Part shown: in pieces, positions 26,573 to 34,236 of the stretch
How positions within the stretch are numbered: position 1 is the stretch's first letter
Layout: every line of letters begins with the position of its first letter
Assembly: GCF_006547145.1 (NCBI RefSeq)
Contig: NZ_CP041244.1
Location: 7,192,001 to 7,256,000 of the forward strand
Direction: 5' to 3'
From: Actinomadura sp. WMMA1423
Lineage (GTDB): Bacteria; Actinomycetota; Actinomycetes; Streptosporangiales; Streptosporangiaceae
Length of the DNA: 64,000 nt
Notes under the pieces: model-generated
What the model saw: only the letters and a program-made list of their open reading frames with translations
Database searches by the model: none
Told to the model about the DNA's origin: nothing
Made by a program: the position numbers and the translations under genes

Positions 26573-27589
26573 TCAGCGGCCGAACATGCCGCCCCGAGGC
26601 CGCCGGTGCGTCCCCCTCGGCCGCCTCGGCGCCCCGGCGGGGACCCGGCGGCGGCCCAGGCGCAGCTGGGTCAGCAGGAGCGAGAACGCCACCAGCAGCG
26701 CCGCGAGCCACGCGATCTGCGTGCTGGCCATCCGCTCGAACGTCAGGTCCTGCGCGACGGGCGCCTTGTTGCCCTGGAGCCGGCTCTGCGGCGTGCCCGA
26801 CCCGGCGACGGGGCTCGGCGCGACGGACGGGTTGGGCGCCTGGATGGACGGCAGCGCCACCTGGGGGTTCGGCGCGTCGAACGAGGAGTTGGGCGACGTC
26901 TGCACCGACCCGTTCGTGTTCACGCCGCCCCCGGAACCCGTCCCGGACGACCCGCTTCCTCCGCCGGACCCGCCGTTCGACGTCCCCGAAGAGGAGGACT
27001 GCGAAGCCGTGGGCGACGGCGTCGTGGGCTTGCGCGACGTGGGCGTCTTGGACGGCGTGGGCTTCGGTGTGGGCGTCTTCGTGGGCGGCGGCTTGGACGG
27101 GACGACGTACTTGAACGTCGTCGCGCCGGAGACGGGGGAGAGGCCGGCCGCGTCGACGGTCACGGTGATCGTGTACGTCGCCGTCTTCTTCGGGCCCTTC
27201 TCGGGGACCGTCACGTGCGACCTGACGGGGGCACCGATCTTCCCCTCGGCGAGGTCGCCGACGGCGCACTCCTCCGACTCGAACGGCGCTCCGCAGTCGC
27301 CGGTCACCGTCGCGCCCTCGAGGGACACCGTGACGTTGGTGACCTTGACGTTGGCCACGGCGCCGCCGATGGCCTTCACGGTCGTCGTGATGTCGAGCGA
27401 GTCGCCGGGGTCCAGCTTGGCCACCGACGAGGCGACACCTACGTCGAGCTTGCCCGGGGCGGGGGACGCGGGATCCGATCCCGTGGGGGAGGGCGTGACG
27501 TCAGCCACCGCTGATGCGCCTCCGGCGGCGAGGACGGCCGCCGTGCCGAGCCCAACAAAGATCGGTTTGACCGCCGATCGGCAGATCAC
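26573..27589 (-). CDS. Secreted, membrane-anchored surface protein with low-complexity stalk
   Basis: 338 residues from GTG 27589 (GGAGGTG ahead). A signal peptide (VKPIFVGLGTAAVLAAGGAS, with an ASAVA-D-like cleavage site) leads to a beta-rich domain of about 120 residues resembling DUF11/CARDB-type ectodomains (PGDSLDITTTVKAIGGAVAN, VTVPEKGPKKTATYTITVTV). A Pro/Thr/Lys stalk and a Ser/Gly-rich segment follow, then a C-terminal transmembrane helix (IAWLAALLVAFSLLLTQL) and an Arg-rich cytoplasmic end. This is a tail-anchored cell-surface layout with no sortase LPxTG motif. Function unknown. Confidence 0.75.
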   Translation of the reverse strand: MICRSAVKPIFVGLGTAAVLAAGGASAVADVTPSPTGSDPASPAPGKLDVGVASSVAKLDPGDSLDITTTVKAIGGAVANVKVTNVTVSLEGATVTGDCGAPFESEECAVGDLAEGKIGAPVRSHVTVPEKGPKKTATYTITVTVDAAGLSPVSGATTFKYVVPSKPPPTKTPTPKPTPSKTPTSRKPTTPSPTASQSSSSGTSNGGSGGGSGSSGTGSGGGVNTNGSVQTSPNSSFDAPNPQVALPSIQAPNPSVAPSPVAGSGTPQSRLQGNKAPVAQDLTFERMASTQIAWLAALLVAFSLLLTQLRLGRRRVPAGAPRRPRGTHRRPRGGMFGR

Positions 27590-27694
27590 TGCCGCCGCAC
27601 CTCCGTCGCGTCGCCGTTGAACGCCTCGCTCTGAGGGATCGCCTCGGGAGACATGCGAACACGGATCCCAGGGCCAAATCAAGCCCATCCGGGG

Positions 27695-28063
27695 TCAGAT
27701 GAACTCTTCCTGGACGTCCTCTATCTCCGACCCGGGCGCCCACGCCTGCCAGATGCCCTGGTCGACGCGTTCGAGCCCCAGGCTTTCGGCGACCGGGGCC
27801 ACCCCGCCCGCGTACTCGACACGCACCCACGTCTCGTGCTCGCCGACGATGACGAACCGCTCCCCGCGCCACCGGCACGTCGTCCGGACGTAGCGGAGGT
27901 CCTCGATCTCCGACGCCGGGACGATGCGGCGGAAGCGCCCCGGCCGCAACTCCTCGAAGCCGTCCGTCGGACCCGGCGCGTAGAGCCTGATCTCCCCGTC
28001 GGCGCCGGGCGCGGCCTCGAAGTCGCGGCCGAGCCACCGCGCGACGTACCCGTCCCGGATCAC
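27695..28063 (-). CDS. Conserved hypothetical protein, coupled to the multi-SseB gene
   Basis: 122 residues. The GTG start overlaps the stop of the large SseB-repeat gene by four bases, so the two are co-translated. It reads as a mixed alpha/beta protein with GYVARWLGRDFEAA, GEIRLYAPGPTDGFEEL, GRFRRIVPASEIEDL and ERFVIVGEHETWVRVEY, ending in a very acidic tail (IEDVQEEF). No family I can name and no signal or membrane segment. The coupling suggests it acts with the SseB-repeat protein, much as immunity or chaperone genes follow large multidomain proteins. Confidence 0.6.
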   Translation of the reverse strand: MIRDGYVARWLGRDFEAAPGADGEIRLYAPGPTDGFEELRPGRFRRIVPASEIEDLRYVRTTCRWRGERFVIVGEHETWVRVEYAGGVAPVAESLGLERVDQGIWQAWAPGSEIEDVQEEFI

Positions 28064-31000
28064 TGCGCGGCCTCCGTCCGTCCGTCCCACGCGTCGGCTC
28101 CCGCGTCCGGCCGCAGCCAGGCGAGCCGGTCGGGATCGTACATCGCGATGAACCGCTCGGAGCGGTCCCTGGCGAGGTAGTACATCTCCGCCCCGTACGG
28201 CAGCCGGACGCTGGCCGCCTTGTACTCGCGGATGGACCCGGCGCTCCCCGGCGCGAAGCCGCTCCCGAGGAACGGGGGCCGCTCGACGACCCAGCCGGCC
28301 TCGCCCCAGGACGCCATCTCCTCTGCGTCCCGTCCGCCGAACGGGACGCGGTACAGGTCGGGGCAGTACGCGGGCCACCGGATGACGTACACGCCCTCGT
28401 CGTCGAGGGAGAACGGCGAGTCGGCGTACAGCAGCCCCAGCGCCTCGTAGAGCTGGACGGGCGTCTGCAGCTCGGCCACGTCGTTCGTCGAGTGGACGAA
28501 GCCGCCGACCCGGTCGTAGCCCTGCTCCAGGTACCAGGAGACGTGGCCGTGCGGGACGACCTTCTGCATGATCGTCGGTGAGGTGACGCGGTCCTCCGGG
28601 TCGGCCGCCGGCTGCGGGACCGCCTCGCGCCGCGGCGGCGGCAGCGGGACCTCCGGCCGCGCCGGGACGAGCCCGACCCGCACCGCCCACTCGCTGAGCG
28701 AGCGCACCTGGTCCCCGTGCAGCGACGCCCCGATGTGCGTCCCCGGGTTGAGCACCATGGCCCAGTCCTCCCGGGGCCACGCGCCGATCAGCTCGCGGAA
28801 GTCGGCGTACACGAACCGGGACTTCGGCAGCACCTCGCGCAGCCGGACCAGCGACGTGAACACCTGCACGGACACCGCGTCCCGCAGCGCCGCGTCCCAC
28901 CGGAACTCCCGCTGCACCGGCGTCATCTCCAGCGGCGCGTCGTCGGGGATCGGCACGAGCACGTTCGCGTTCAGCAGCACGCGCAGGAACGCGTCGGAGT
29001 CGCCGGCCGAGGCCGCCTCGTAGAGCTCCTGGTCGATCCGGTTGCCCGGCTCGAACTCGGGCTCGGGCTCCTCGACGGCGCGCAGCGCCCGAGCCGGATC
29101 GGGCTCCCCGCCCGGTGCGCCGCTCCCGCCGTCCTCGACCGGGCCGGTGCCGGCGGGGTCCTGGATGTCAGACGGCACGGCATCCCGCGGCGCGGCGCCG
29201 GCAGGCGGGACGGCTGCGAGGCCGCCCGGCTCACCGCCGCCCACGGCAGGGGAGGTGCTCTCCGTGCCTGGCACCGCCTCGCCGGGAGCCGCGGGGGCGG
29301 CACTGTCGAACCAGTCGCTCTGACCACTGTCCACCGCGGGTGGCGTCCCAGGCGTGCCGCTCGATAGTTCGCCGCCCTGCGGACCGGCGCCGGTTTCCGG
29401 CAGAGCGCCGCCGGTCGCGGACGGCGCACCGTGGTGGGTCGCGTCCTGTCCGGGAGGAGCCGCCTCGCGGGGCACGCTGGGGCCCGCCACGCGACGGTCG
29501 GCGGGGTCCGGCACGCCGGGTGCGATCCCGCCGGCCGGTGGCGCGGCGGCGGCGCCGGTCTCACCCAGACCCGCACCGCCGGGGGAGGCGGGGTCCCGTC
29601 CGGCCATGTGGCCCGGGTCGGCGGACGCGTCGACCGGCGCGCCGGGCGGCGCCGCGTAGGGACGGCCCGCGTCTTCCGGCACGCTCGGCGCGGCCCCCCG
29701 GGGCTCGAAGTCCTGAGGTGCGCCTCCGGAAGCGGCGGCGCTGTACGGGGTGTCAGACAGAGGGTGGTCAACGTCTCCGGGCGCGCCAGGCCCGGGCGCG
29801 GAGCCGGGCTCCAGAGGGCCGCTCGAAGGAGCGGGCACCTCGGGAGCGGCCGCGTCGGCCGGAATGCCGGGTGTCCCGCTGAGGTGGCGGCCAGCCTCGC
29901 CGGGTGCGCCCGGTGCGATGCCGGGAGGCTCGTTGCCCTGCGGTGCGGTTCCGGGGAGGCCGGGCTCGACGCCCCCGCCCGACTGGTCGGTGAGGCCGGG
30001 AACGGCCGGGTCGGGCGCTTCCGCGGGACGGCGGCCGGGCGCCTCGACGTCCCGAGGTGCGGCCCCGGGAAGACCGGGCTCCGCGACGCCGCCCGGCCGG
30101 TCGGTCGTGCCGGGAACCGCCCCTGCGGCCAGCGCCGCGATGTGGGCCGGGTCGACGGCCGTGCTGGACGGGTCCGAGTGGCGTGTCGTATCTCCCGGCA
30201 TGCCCGGCGCGGGGCTCGACGGCTCGTTCGCCGGACCGCCGGCGGCGTCCCGAGTGGCAGCCGCATCGGCCGGTGGGGTCTGCGGGGGTATGCCGGGTGC
30301 GCCGGGCTCGGGCATGCCGGTTCCGGCGGGGTCGGCTCCGACGGCCGGGGCGGCGTGAGGCACGGCGGGTCCCGCCGTGTGGTGGCGGCCCGCTTCTCCG
30401 GCCGGGCCGGGGGCGGCGCCCATCTCACCGAAGTGGGCCGGGGCCTGGGGCGCGATCCCGGGACGGCCCGGTTCGGCGCCGCCGCTCGCCGGGTCGGGCG
30501 CACCGGGCGGAACCGGCTCGCGTCCGGCCATCGGGTCAGGGCCACCGGCAGGGCCGGGCGCTCCCGCGTGGTGGCGGCCCGCCTCCGCGGGTGCTCCAGG
30601 CGCGGGAACGCCAGGGTCGGACACGCCGGGCGCGGCCACTCCAGGACCAGGCGCTCCAGGAGCGGGGGCACCGGGCGCGGGTGCTCCGGGAGCAGCCGCT
30701 CCAGGGGCGGGGGCACCGGGCGCGGGCACGCCGGGTTCGTCGGTCGGCGCAGCGCTCGCGTGGCGGCCCGGCGCGGCGGCACCCGTGATCGGGGCGGGCG
30801 ACGCGGCGGGGGCGCCGGCGTGGTGGCGGCCCGTCTCGCCGGCGTGCGGCGGGTCGGCCGGGACGGCGGGGGCCACCGGAACCGCGGGCGCGGCGGGAGG
30901 CGGCGGCGCCGCGGCGGACGGCGGAGCGGGCGGCCCGCTGAGGGTCCGCACCTTGTCGCCCGGCATGGACGCGTCGATGGGGGTGCCCGGATTGAGGACG

Positions 31001-32229
31001 AGCGTCCAGGACGCGTCCGGCCACGCGGTGACCATCTCCAGGAGGCTCGGCATGATGAAGCGCGACGACCCGATCGCCTCGTTCATCCACTTCAGCGACG
31101 TGAAGAGCTGGATCGACGTCCGGCCGTGCACGGGGACGGGGCGCCACGGGAACTCGGCGTCGCCGGGCACGATGCCCCACGGCGTGTCGGCGTCCACCGG
31201 GACGAGCACCTGAGCGCCGAGGAGGATCTTGAAGAAGGCGTCGGTGTCGCCGCGGCGGGCGGTGTCGAAGAGGCGCTGCTCGATGTCGTTCTGGGGCTCG
31301 AAGCGCTCCGTCATGCGCTGGGCGGCGCGCTGGTCGGCCCAGGTGGCGAGGCCGGGGAGCTGCTGCGCGAGGACGGTGCCGCCCGCGGGGGAGCCGGAGT
31401 TGATGGCGAGGAGCCAGTCGTGGTCCGGCCAGTACCGCAGCACGACGGTGAACGGCAGCGTGATGTGCTCGGTGCCGGGCCCGGACGCCTCGGCCAGGCG
31501 CTCCGGCGAGGTGAAGACCGGGACGACGGTGGAGCCGTCGACCTCGCGGGTCTGCCAGGGGAAGCCGGGGCGCCCCGGACGCAGCGAGTAGTCGAGGTCG
31601 CCAGGGACGGGCAGCAGCACCTCGGTGGCGGCCAGCGTCTGCAGGAACAGGTCGTGGTCGTTGTTCGCCGCGGCCCGCAGCAGCTCGCGCTCCACGTCGT
31701 TGGCCGGCTGGAACTCCGCGCGCGGCGTCTCGCGCGGCAGGTCGCGGTGCTGGTCGCGCAGCTCCTCCCACGGCGGGGACGCCCGGCCGACCTGCGGCGG
31801 GCGCCCGTCGCCGTCCGCGACCTGCCGGACGAACCACGACGGCAGCCGCGCCTCGATGGGAAGGGCGGCGGGGACGCCGCGCGCGGGCGCGTCGACGGCG
31901 AGCCACCAGCGCTCGTCCGGCCAGCCCTCGGCGATGTCGCCGAACCGGACGGTCAGGAAGTGCTCGTAGGACGGGCCGAGGCAGGCCCGCATCGCCGCCG
32001 CCGAGGTGTAAACCAGGACGTGGACCCGGCCGTCCTCCTCCTGGGTGGGCCACGACGGCTGCGCCTCCCCCGCGAGGACGCCGTCCACCAGGTCGGGCGG
32101 AACCGGGATGACGAGCTCGCTGTCCGCGAGGAGGCGGAAGTAGCTCTCCTGGTCGCCGGCCCGTACGGTCTCCTGCAGTCGGTGCTCTAGTTCCGACGTG
32201 GGTCGCCACGCGTCGGCCACGGTCGCCAC
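28060..32229 (-). CDS. Giant protein with four SseB-like domains and a long Pro/Ala/Gly linker
   Basis: 1,389 residues. Four SseB-N-terminal-like units are seen at about 11-135, 175-300, 310-428 and 1055-1180. Each has an acidic helix pair, an LxPV(P/D) strand, an FP/SWP turn, a VxVFTS strand and a closing W-x-L-x-(I/L)-NPG-like segment. Between units 3 and 4 lies a stretch of about 620 residues made of Pro, Ala, Gly and repeated GRHH-AG-P motifs, surely disordered. The last 200 residues form another globular part (HVSWYLEQGYDRVGGFVHST). SseB domains occur in type III/VII secretion-linked and scaffold proteins. GTG 32229 or GTG 32220 is the start. No signal peptide, so it is probably cytosolic. 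Confidence 0.8.
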   Translation of the reverse strand: MATVADAWRPTSELEHRLQETVRAGDQESYFRLLADSELVIPVPPDLVDGVLAGEAQPSWPTQEEDGRVHVLVYTSAAAMRACLGPSYEHFLTVRFGDIAEGWPDERWWLAVDAPARGVPAALPIEARLPSWFVRQVADGDGRPPQVGRASPPWEELRDQHRDLPRETPRAEFQPANDVERELLRAAANNDHDLFLQTLAATEVLLPVPGDLDYSLRPGRPGFPWQTREVDGSTVVPVFTSPERLAEASGPGTEHITLPFTVVLRYWPDHDWLLAINSGSPAGGTVLAQQLPGLATWADQRAAQRMTERFEPQNDIEQRLFDTARRGDTDAFFKILLGAQVLVPVDADTPWGIVPGDAEFPWRPVPVHGRTSIQLFTSLKWMNEAIGSSRFIMPSLLEMVTAWPDASWTLVLNPGTPIDASMPGDKVRTLSGPPAPPSAAAPPPPAAPAVPVAPAVPADPPHAGETGRHHAGAPAASPAPITGAAAPGRHASAAPTDEPGVPAPGAPAPGAAAPGAPAPGAPAPGAPGPGVAAPGVSDPGVPAPGAPAEAGRHHAGAPGPAGGPDPMAGREPVPPGAPDPASGGAEPGRPGIAPQAPAHFGEMGAAPGPAGEAGRHHTAGPAVPHAAPAVGADPAGTGMPEPGAPGIPPQTPPADAAATRDAAGGPANEPSSPAPGMPGDTTRHSDPSSTAVDPAHIAALAAGAVPGTTDRPGGVAEPGLPGAAPRDVEAPGRRPAEAPDPAVPGLTDQSGGGVEPGLPGTAPQGNEPPGIAPGAPGEAGRHLSGTPGIPADAAAPEVPAPSSGPLEPGSAPGPGAPGDVDHPLSDTPYSAAASGGAPQDFEPRGAAPSVPEDAGRPYAAPPGAPVDASADPGHMAGRDPASPGGAGLGETGAAAAPPAGGIAPGVPDPADRRVAGPSVPREAAPPGQDATHHGAPSATGGALPETGAGPQGGELSSGTPGTPPAVDSGQSDWFDSAAPAAPGEAVPGTESTSPAVGGGEPGGLAAVPPAGAAPRDAVPSDIQDPAGTGPVEDGGSGAPGGEPDPARALRAVEEPEPEFEPGNRIDQELYEAASAGDSDAFLRVLLNANVLVPIPDDAPLEMTPVQREFRWDAALRDAVSVQVFTSLVRLREVLPKSRFVYADFRELIGAWPREDWAMVLNPGTHIGASLHGDQVRSLSEWAVRVGLVPARPEVPLPPPRREAVPQPAADPEDRVTSPTIMQKVVPHGHVSWYLEQGYDRVGGFVHSTNDVAELQTPVQLYEALGLLYADSPFSLDDEGVYVIRWPAYCPDLYRVPFGGRDAEEMASWGEAGWVVERPPFLGSGFAPGSAGSIREYKAASVRLPYGAEMYYLARDRSERFIAMYDPDRLAWLRPDAGADAWDGRTEAAQ

Positions 32230-32330
32230 CCCCTGTTTCTAGCGTGCTCGTCCCCGCGCGACTGCCTACGCTACATGGGCGAACAGGATTAAAGAGCACA
32301 ATCGTCTGACCGCGCGCGGGAGTTCGCAGG

Positions 32331-33587
32331 TCAGTGCGCTGTCAGCTCCGCGAGGGCGGTGAGGAGCCGGTCGATGTGCTCCTCGACCGTCCCGATGCCG
32401 ATGCTCGCGCGGACGGCGCTCCCGTCCTCGCCCAGCAGGTGCCGGACGAAGGGGTGGGCGCAGAACTTCCCGTCGCGCACGCCGATGCCGTGCTCGTTGG
32501 ACAGCGTAAGCGCCACGTCCCGCGCGTTCCAGCCGTCCACGGTGAACGACACGATCCCGACGCGCGGAGCACGGTCGCCCCACAGCGTCAGCTCCCTGAC
32601 GTGCGGGAGGGCGGCCAGCCCCGACCGCAGCCGCGCCACCAGCGCCTCCTCGCGGGCGGCGAGCGCGTCCCAGAACGGAGGCAGCGTCTCGCACGCGGCG
32701 GCCAGCGCGACGGCGCCGAGGACGTTCGGGGAGCCCGCCTCGTGCCGCTGCTCGGCGGAGGGCGCCCACCGGGTCGTCGCCCCGACCGAGGCGCTGGCGC
32801 CGCCGCCCTTGAGGTAGGGCTCGGCGGCGCGCAGCCAGTCGGCGCGTCCGGCGAGCACGCCCGTGCCGAACGGCGCGTACAGCTTGTGCCCCGAGAACGC
32901 GACGTAGTCGAGGCCGAGGGCGGTCATGTCGAGGGGGCGGTGCGGGACGAGCTGCGCCGCGTCGACCGCGATGCGGGCGCCGTTGCGGTGCGCGACCTCC
33001 GCCAGCTCCCCGATCGGCCACAGCTCGCCGGTCACGTTGGAGGCGGCGGTGACGACGAGCAGCCGCGGCCCGACCGGGCACGAGCGCAGCGCGCGGTCGG
33101 CGGCGGAGAGGGCCTCGGCCGGGGTGGCGGGCGCGGGCAGCCGCACGGCGCGCCTCCACGGCAGCAGCGACGCGTGGTGCTCGCTCTCGAAGACGACGAC
33201 GCTCGTCCCGGCGGGGACGGCGTGCGCGAGCAGGTTCATCGCGTCGGTGGTGTTGCGCGTGAACACCACGGCTGAGCGCCGCCAAGCGCCGAGGAACGAA
33301 CGGACGGTCTCCCGCGCGTCCTCATAGGCGGACGTCGTGACCTGGGACGCGTACCCCGCGCCGCGGTGGACGCTGCTGTAGTACGGCAGCGCGCGGGTGA
33401 CGGCCTCCTGGACCGCCTCCAAGCAGGGCGCGCTGGCGGCGTAGTCGAAGTTGGCGTAGGGGACGCGGCCGCCGCGCACCGGGACGGGGGCGTCGGCGCC
33501 GACGACCCGGGGAAGCGGGCGAACCCGGACCCCCTCGGGACGCGTCACAGCAGTCGTGATGGGGGAGCGGGCGAGCAGCGTGGGCAT
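32331..33587 (-). CDS. Class V aminotransferase / cysteine-desulfurase-like PLP enzyme
   Basis: 418 residues. ATG 33587 is chosen because GGAAGG lies eight bases before it; a GTG at 33641 has no such site. Fold-type-I PLP enzyme of class V: NFDYAASAPCLEAV at the start, FTRNTTDAMNLLAHAV, ESEHHASLLPWR (His stacking on PLP), IAVDAAQLVPHRPLD and FSGHKLYAPFGTG with Schiff-base Lys235. GKFCAHP near the end has a Cys at the position where desulfurases carry a catalytic or structural loop. A SAM-IV riboswitch stands in its leader, tying it to sulfur amino-acid metabolism. Desulfurase and sulfur-linked aminotransferase are both possible. Confidence 0.88.
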   Translation of the reverse strand: MPTLLARSPITTAVTRPEGVRVRPLPRVVGADAPVPVRGGRVPYANFDYAASAPCLEAVQEAVTRALPYYSSVHRGAGYASQVTTSAYEDARETVRSFLGAWRRSAVVFTRNTTDAMNLLAHAVPAGTSVVVFESEHHASLLPWRRAVRLPAPATPAEALSAADRALRSCPVGPRLLVVTAASNVTGELWPIGELAEVAHRNGARIAVDAAQLVPHRPLDMTALGLDYVAFSGHKLYAPFGTGVLAGRADWLRAAEPYLKGGGASASVGATTRWAPSAEQRHEAGSPNVLGAVALAAACETLPPFWDALAAREEALVARLRSGLAALPHVRELTLWGDRAPRVGIVSFTVDGWNARDVALTLSNEHGIGVRDGKFCAHPFVRHLLGEDGSAVRASIGIGTVEEHIDRLLTALAELTAH

Positions 33588-33644
33588 GCCTGGACCTTCC
33601 AGGGTCAGGGACCCCGGGGCGGCGCTGGTGGCCAGGTGCACGAT

Positions 33645-33766
33645 CGGGGTCCGCGCTTGCCGGGACGCGGTCTCGCGTCCGGCCAGGTCTTCACCCGGGG
33701 CACCCCATCGCGGACGAAGGGTTGCCGACCAGCAAGCCGGGGCTTCGCGCTGGCGCTCATGACCTC
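33645..33766 (-). promoter_or_regulatory. SAM-IV riboswitch in the leader of the class V aminotransferase gene
   Basis: The minus strand from 33764 reads GGTCATGAGCGCCAGCG, then AAGCCCCGGCTTGCTGG, CGGCAACCCTCC, GATGGGGTGCCCCGGGTGAA and GACC, closing P1 against the first GGTC. This is the conserved core of the actinobacterial SAM-IV aptamer, including the pseudoknot-capable GGGGTGCCCC. A further stem (GGACGCG/CGCGTCC) and GGCAAGCGCGG follow at 33650-33680, as in known members. It should repress the gene when S-adenosylmethionine is plentiful. Confidence 0.88.
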
Positions 33767-33813
33767 ATGCGGAAGTATAAGCGGAGCCGATCGGAGATCA
33801 AGGGGAGGGTGCG

Positions 33814-34185
33814 ATGCGGTACCGGATGGTCACGACGCTGGCCGGCGGAGCGCTGGTGCTCGGCGCCCTCGGCGGGTGCGGGGGGCTGGGCGGCAACTCC
33901 GGCCAGGTGTGCACCGACACGAAGAAGGCGTTCCAGCAGTACGTCGCCCAGGTGCGGAGCGTTCCGGCGGCCGAGCCCGCGCGGTGGCGGGAGGCGACCG
34001 AGCAGCTCGCCGGGCGCGTCGACGGGCTGGCGAAGCAGGCCGACGACGCCGACCTGAGCAAGGCGCTGAAGGCGGAGGCGGACAGGCTCCGCGCCGCCGC
34101 CCCCGGGGTCGGCGCCGGCGACGTCTCCCAGCTCGACACCGTGATCAGGGAGACGCCGGCGACGATCGGCAAGGCCTGCGACTGA
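33814..34185 (+). CDS. Small putative lipoprotein
   Basis: 123 residues. ATG 33814 follows GGGGAGGG. A lipoprotein signal peptide is clear: MRYRMVTTLAGGALVLGAL, then GGCGG with the lipobox Cys. The mature part is helical (KKAFQQYVAQVRSV, EATEQLAGRVDGLAKQADDA, IRETPATIGKACD) with two further Cys that may pair. No enzyme motifs. It is divergent from the SAM-IV-controlled gene and convergent with the PBP gene. Confidence 0.7.
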   Translation: MRYRMVTTLAGGALVLGALGGCGGLGGNSGQVCTDTKKAFQQYVAQVRSVPAAEPARWREATEQLAGRVDGLAKQADDADLSKALKAEADRLRAAAPGVGAGDVSQLDTVIRETPATIGKACD

Positions 34186-34236
34186 GCAGGCCCCGCGCCG
34201 GGCGGGTCGTGCCCGGGCGGGTCGTGCCCGGGCGGA

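Noticed and set aside
29300..30850. Regular repeats that might suggest a CRISPR or tandem array
   Set aside because: They are codon-level repeats of Pro/Ala/Gly and GRHH motifs in the SseB linker; no constant repeat with unique spacers.
29431..32190. 919-codon open frame on the plus strand
   Set aside because: Antisense to the multi-SseB gene; low-complexity Gly/Arg text without domains.
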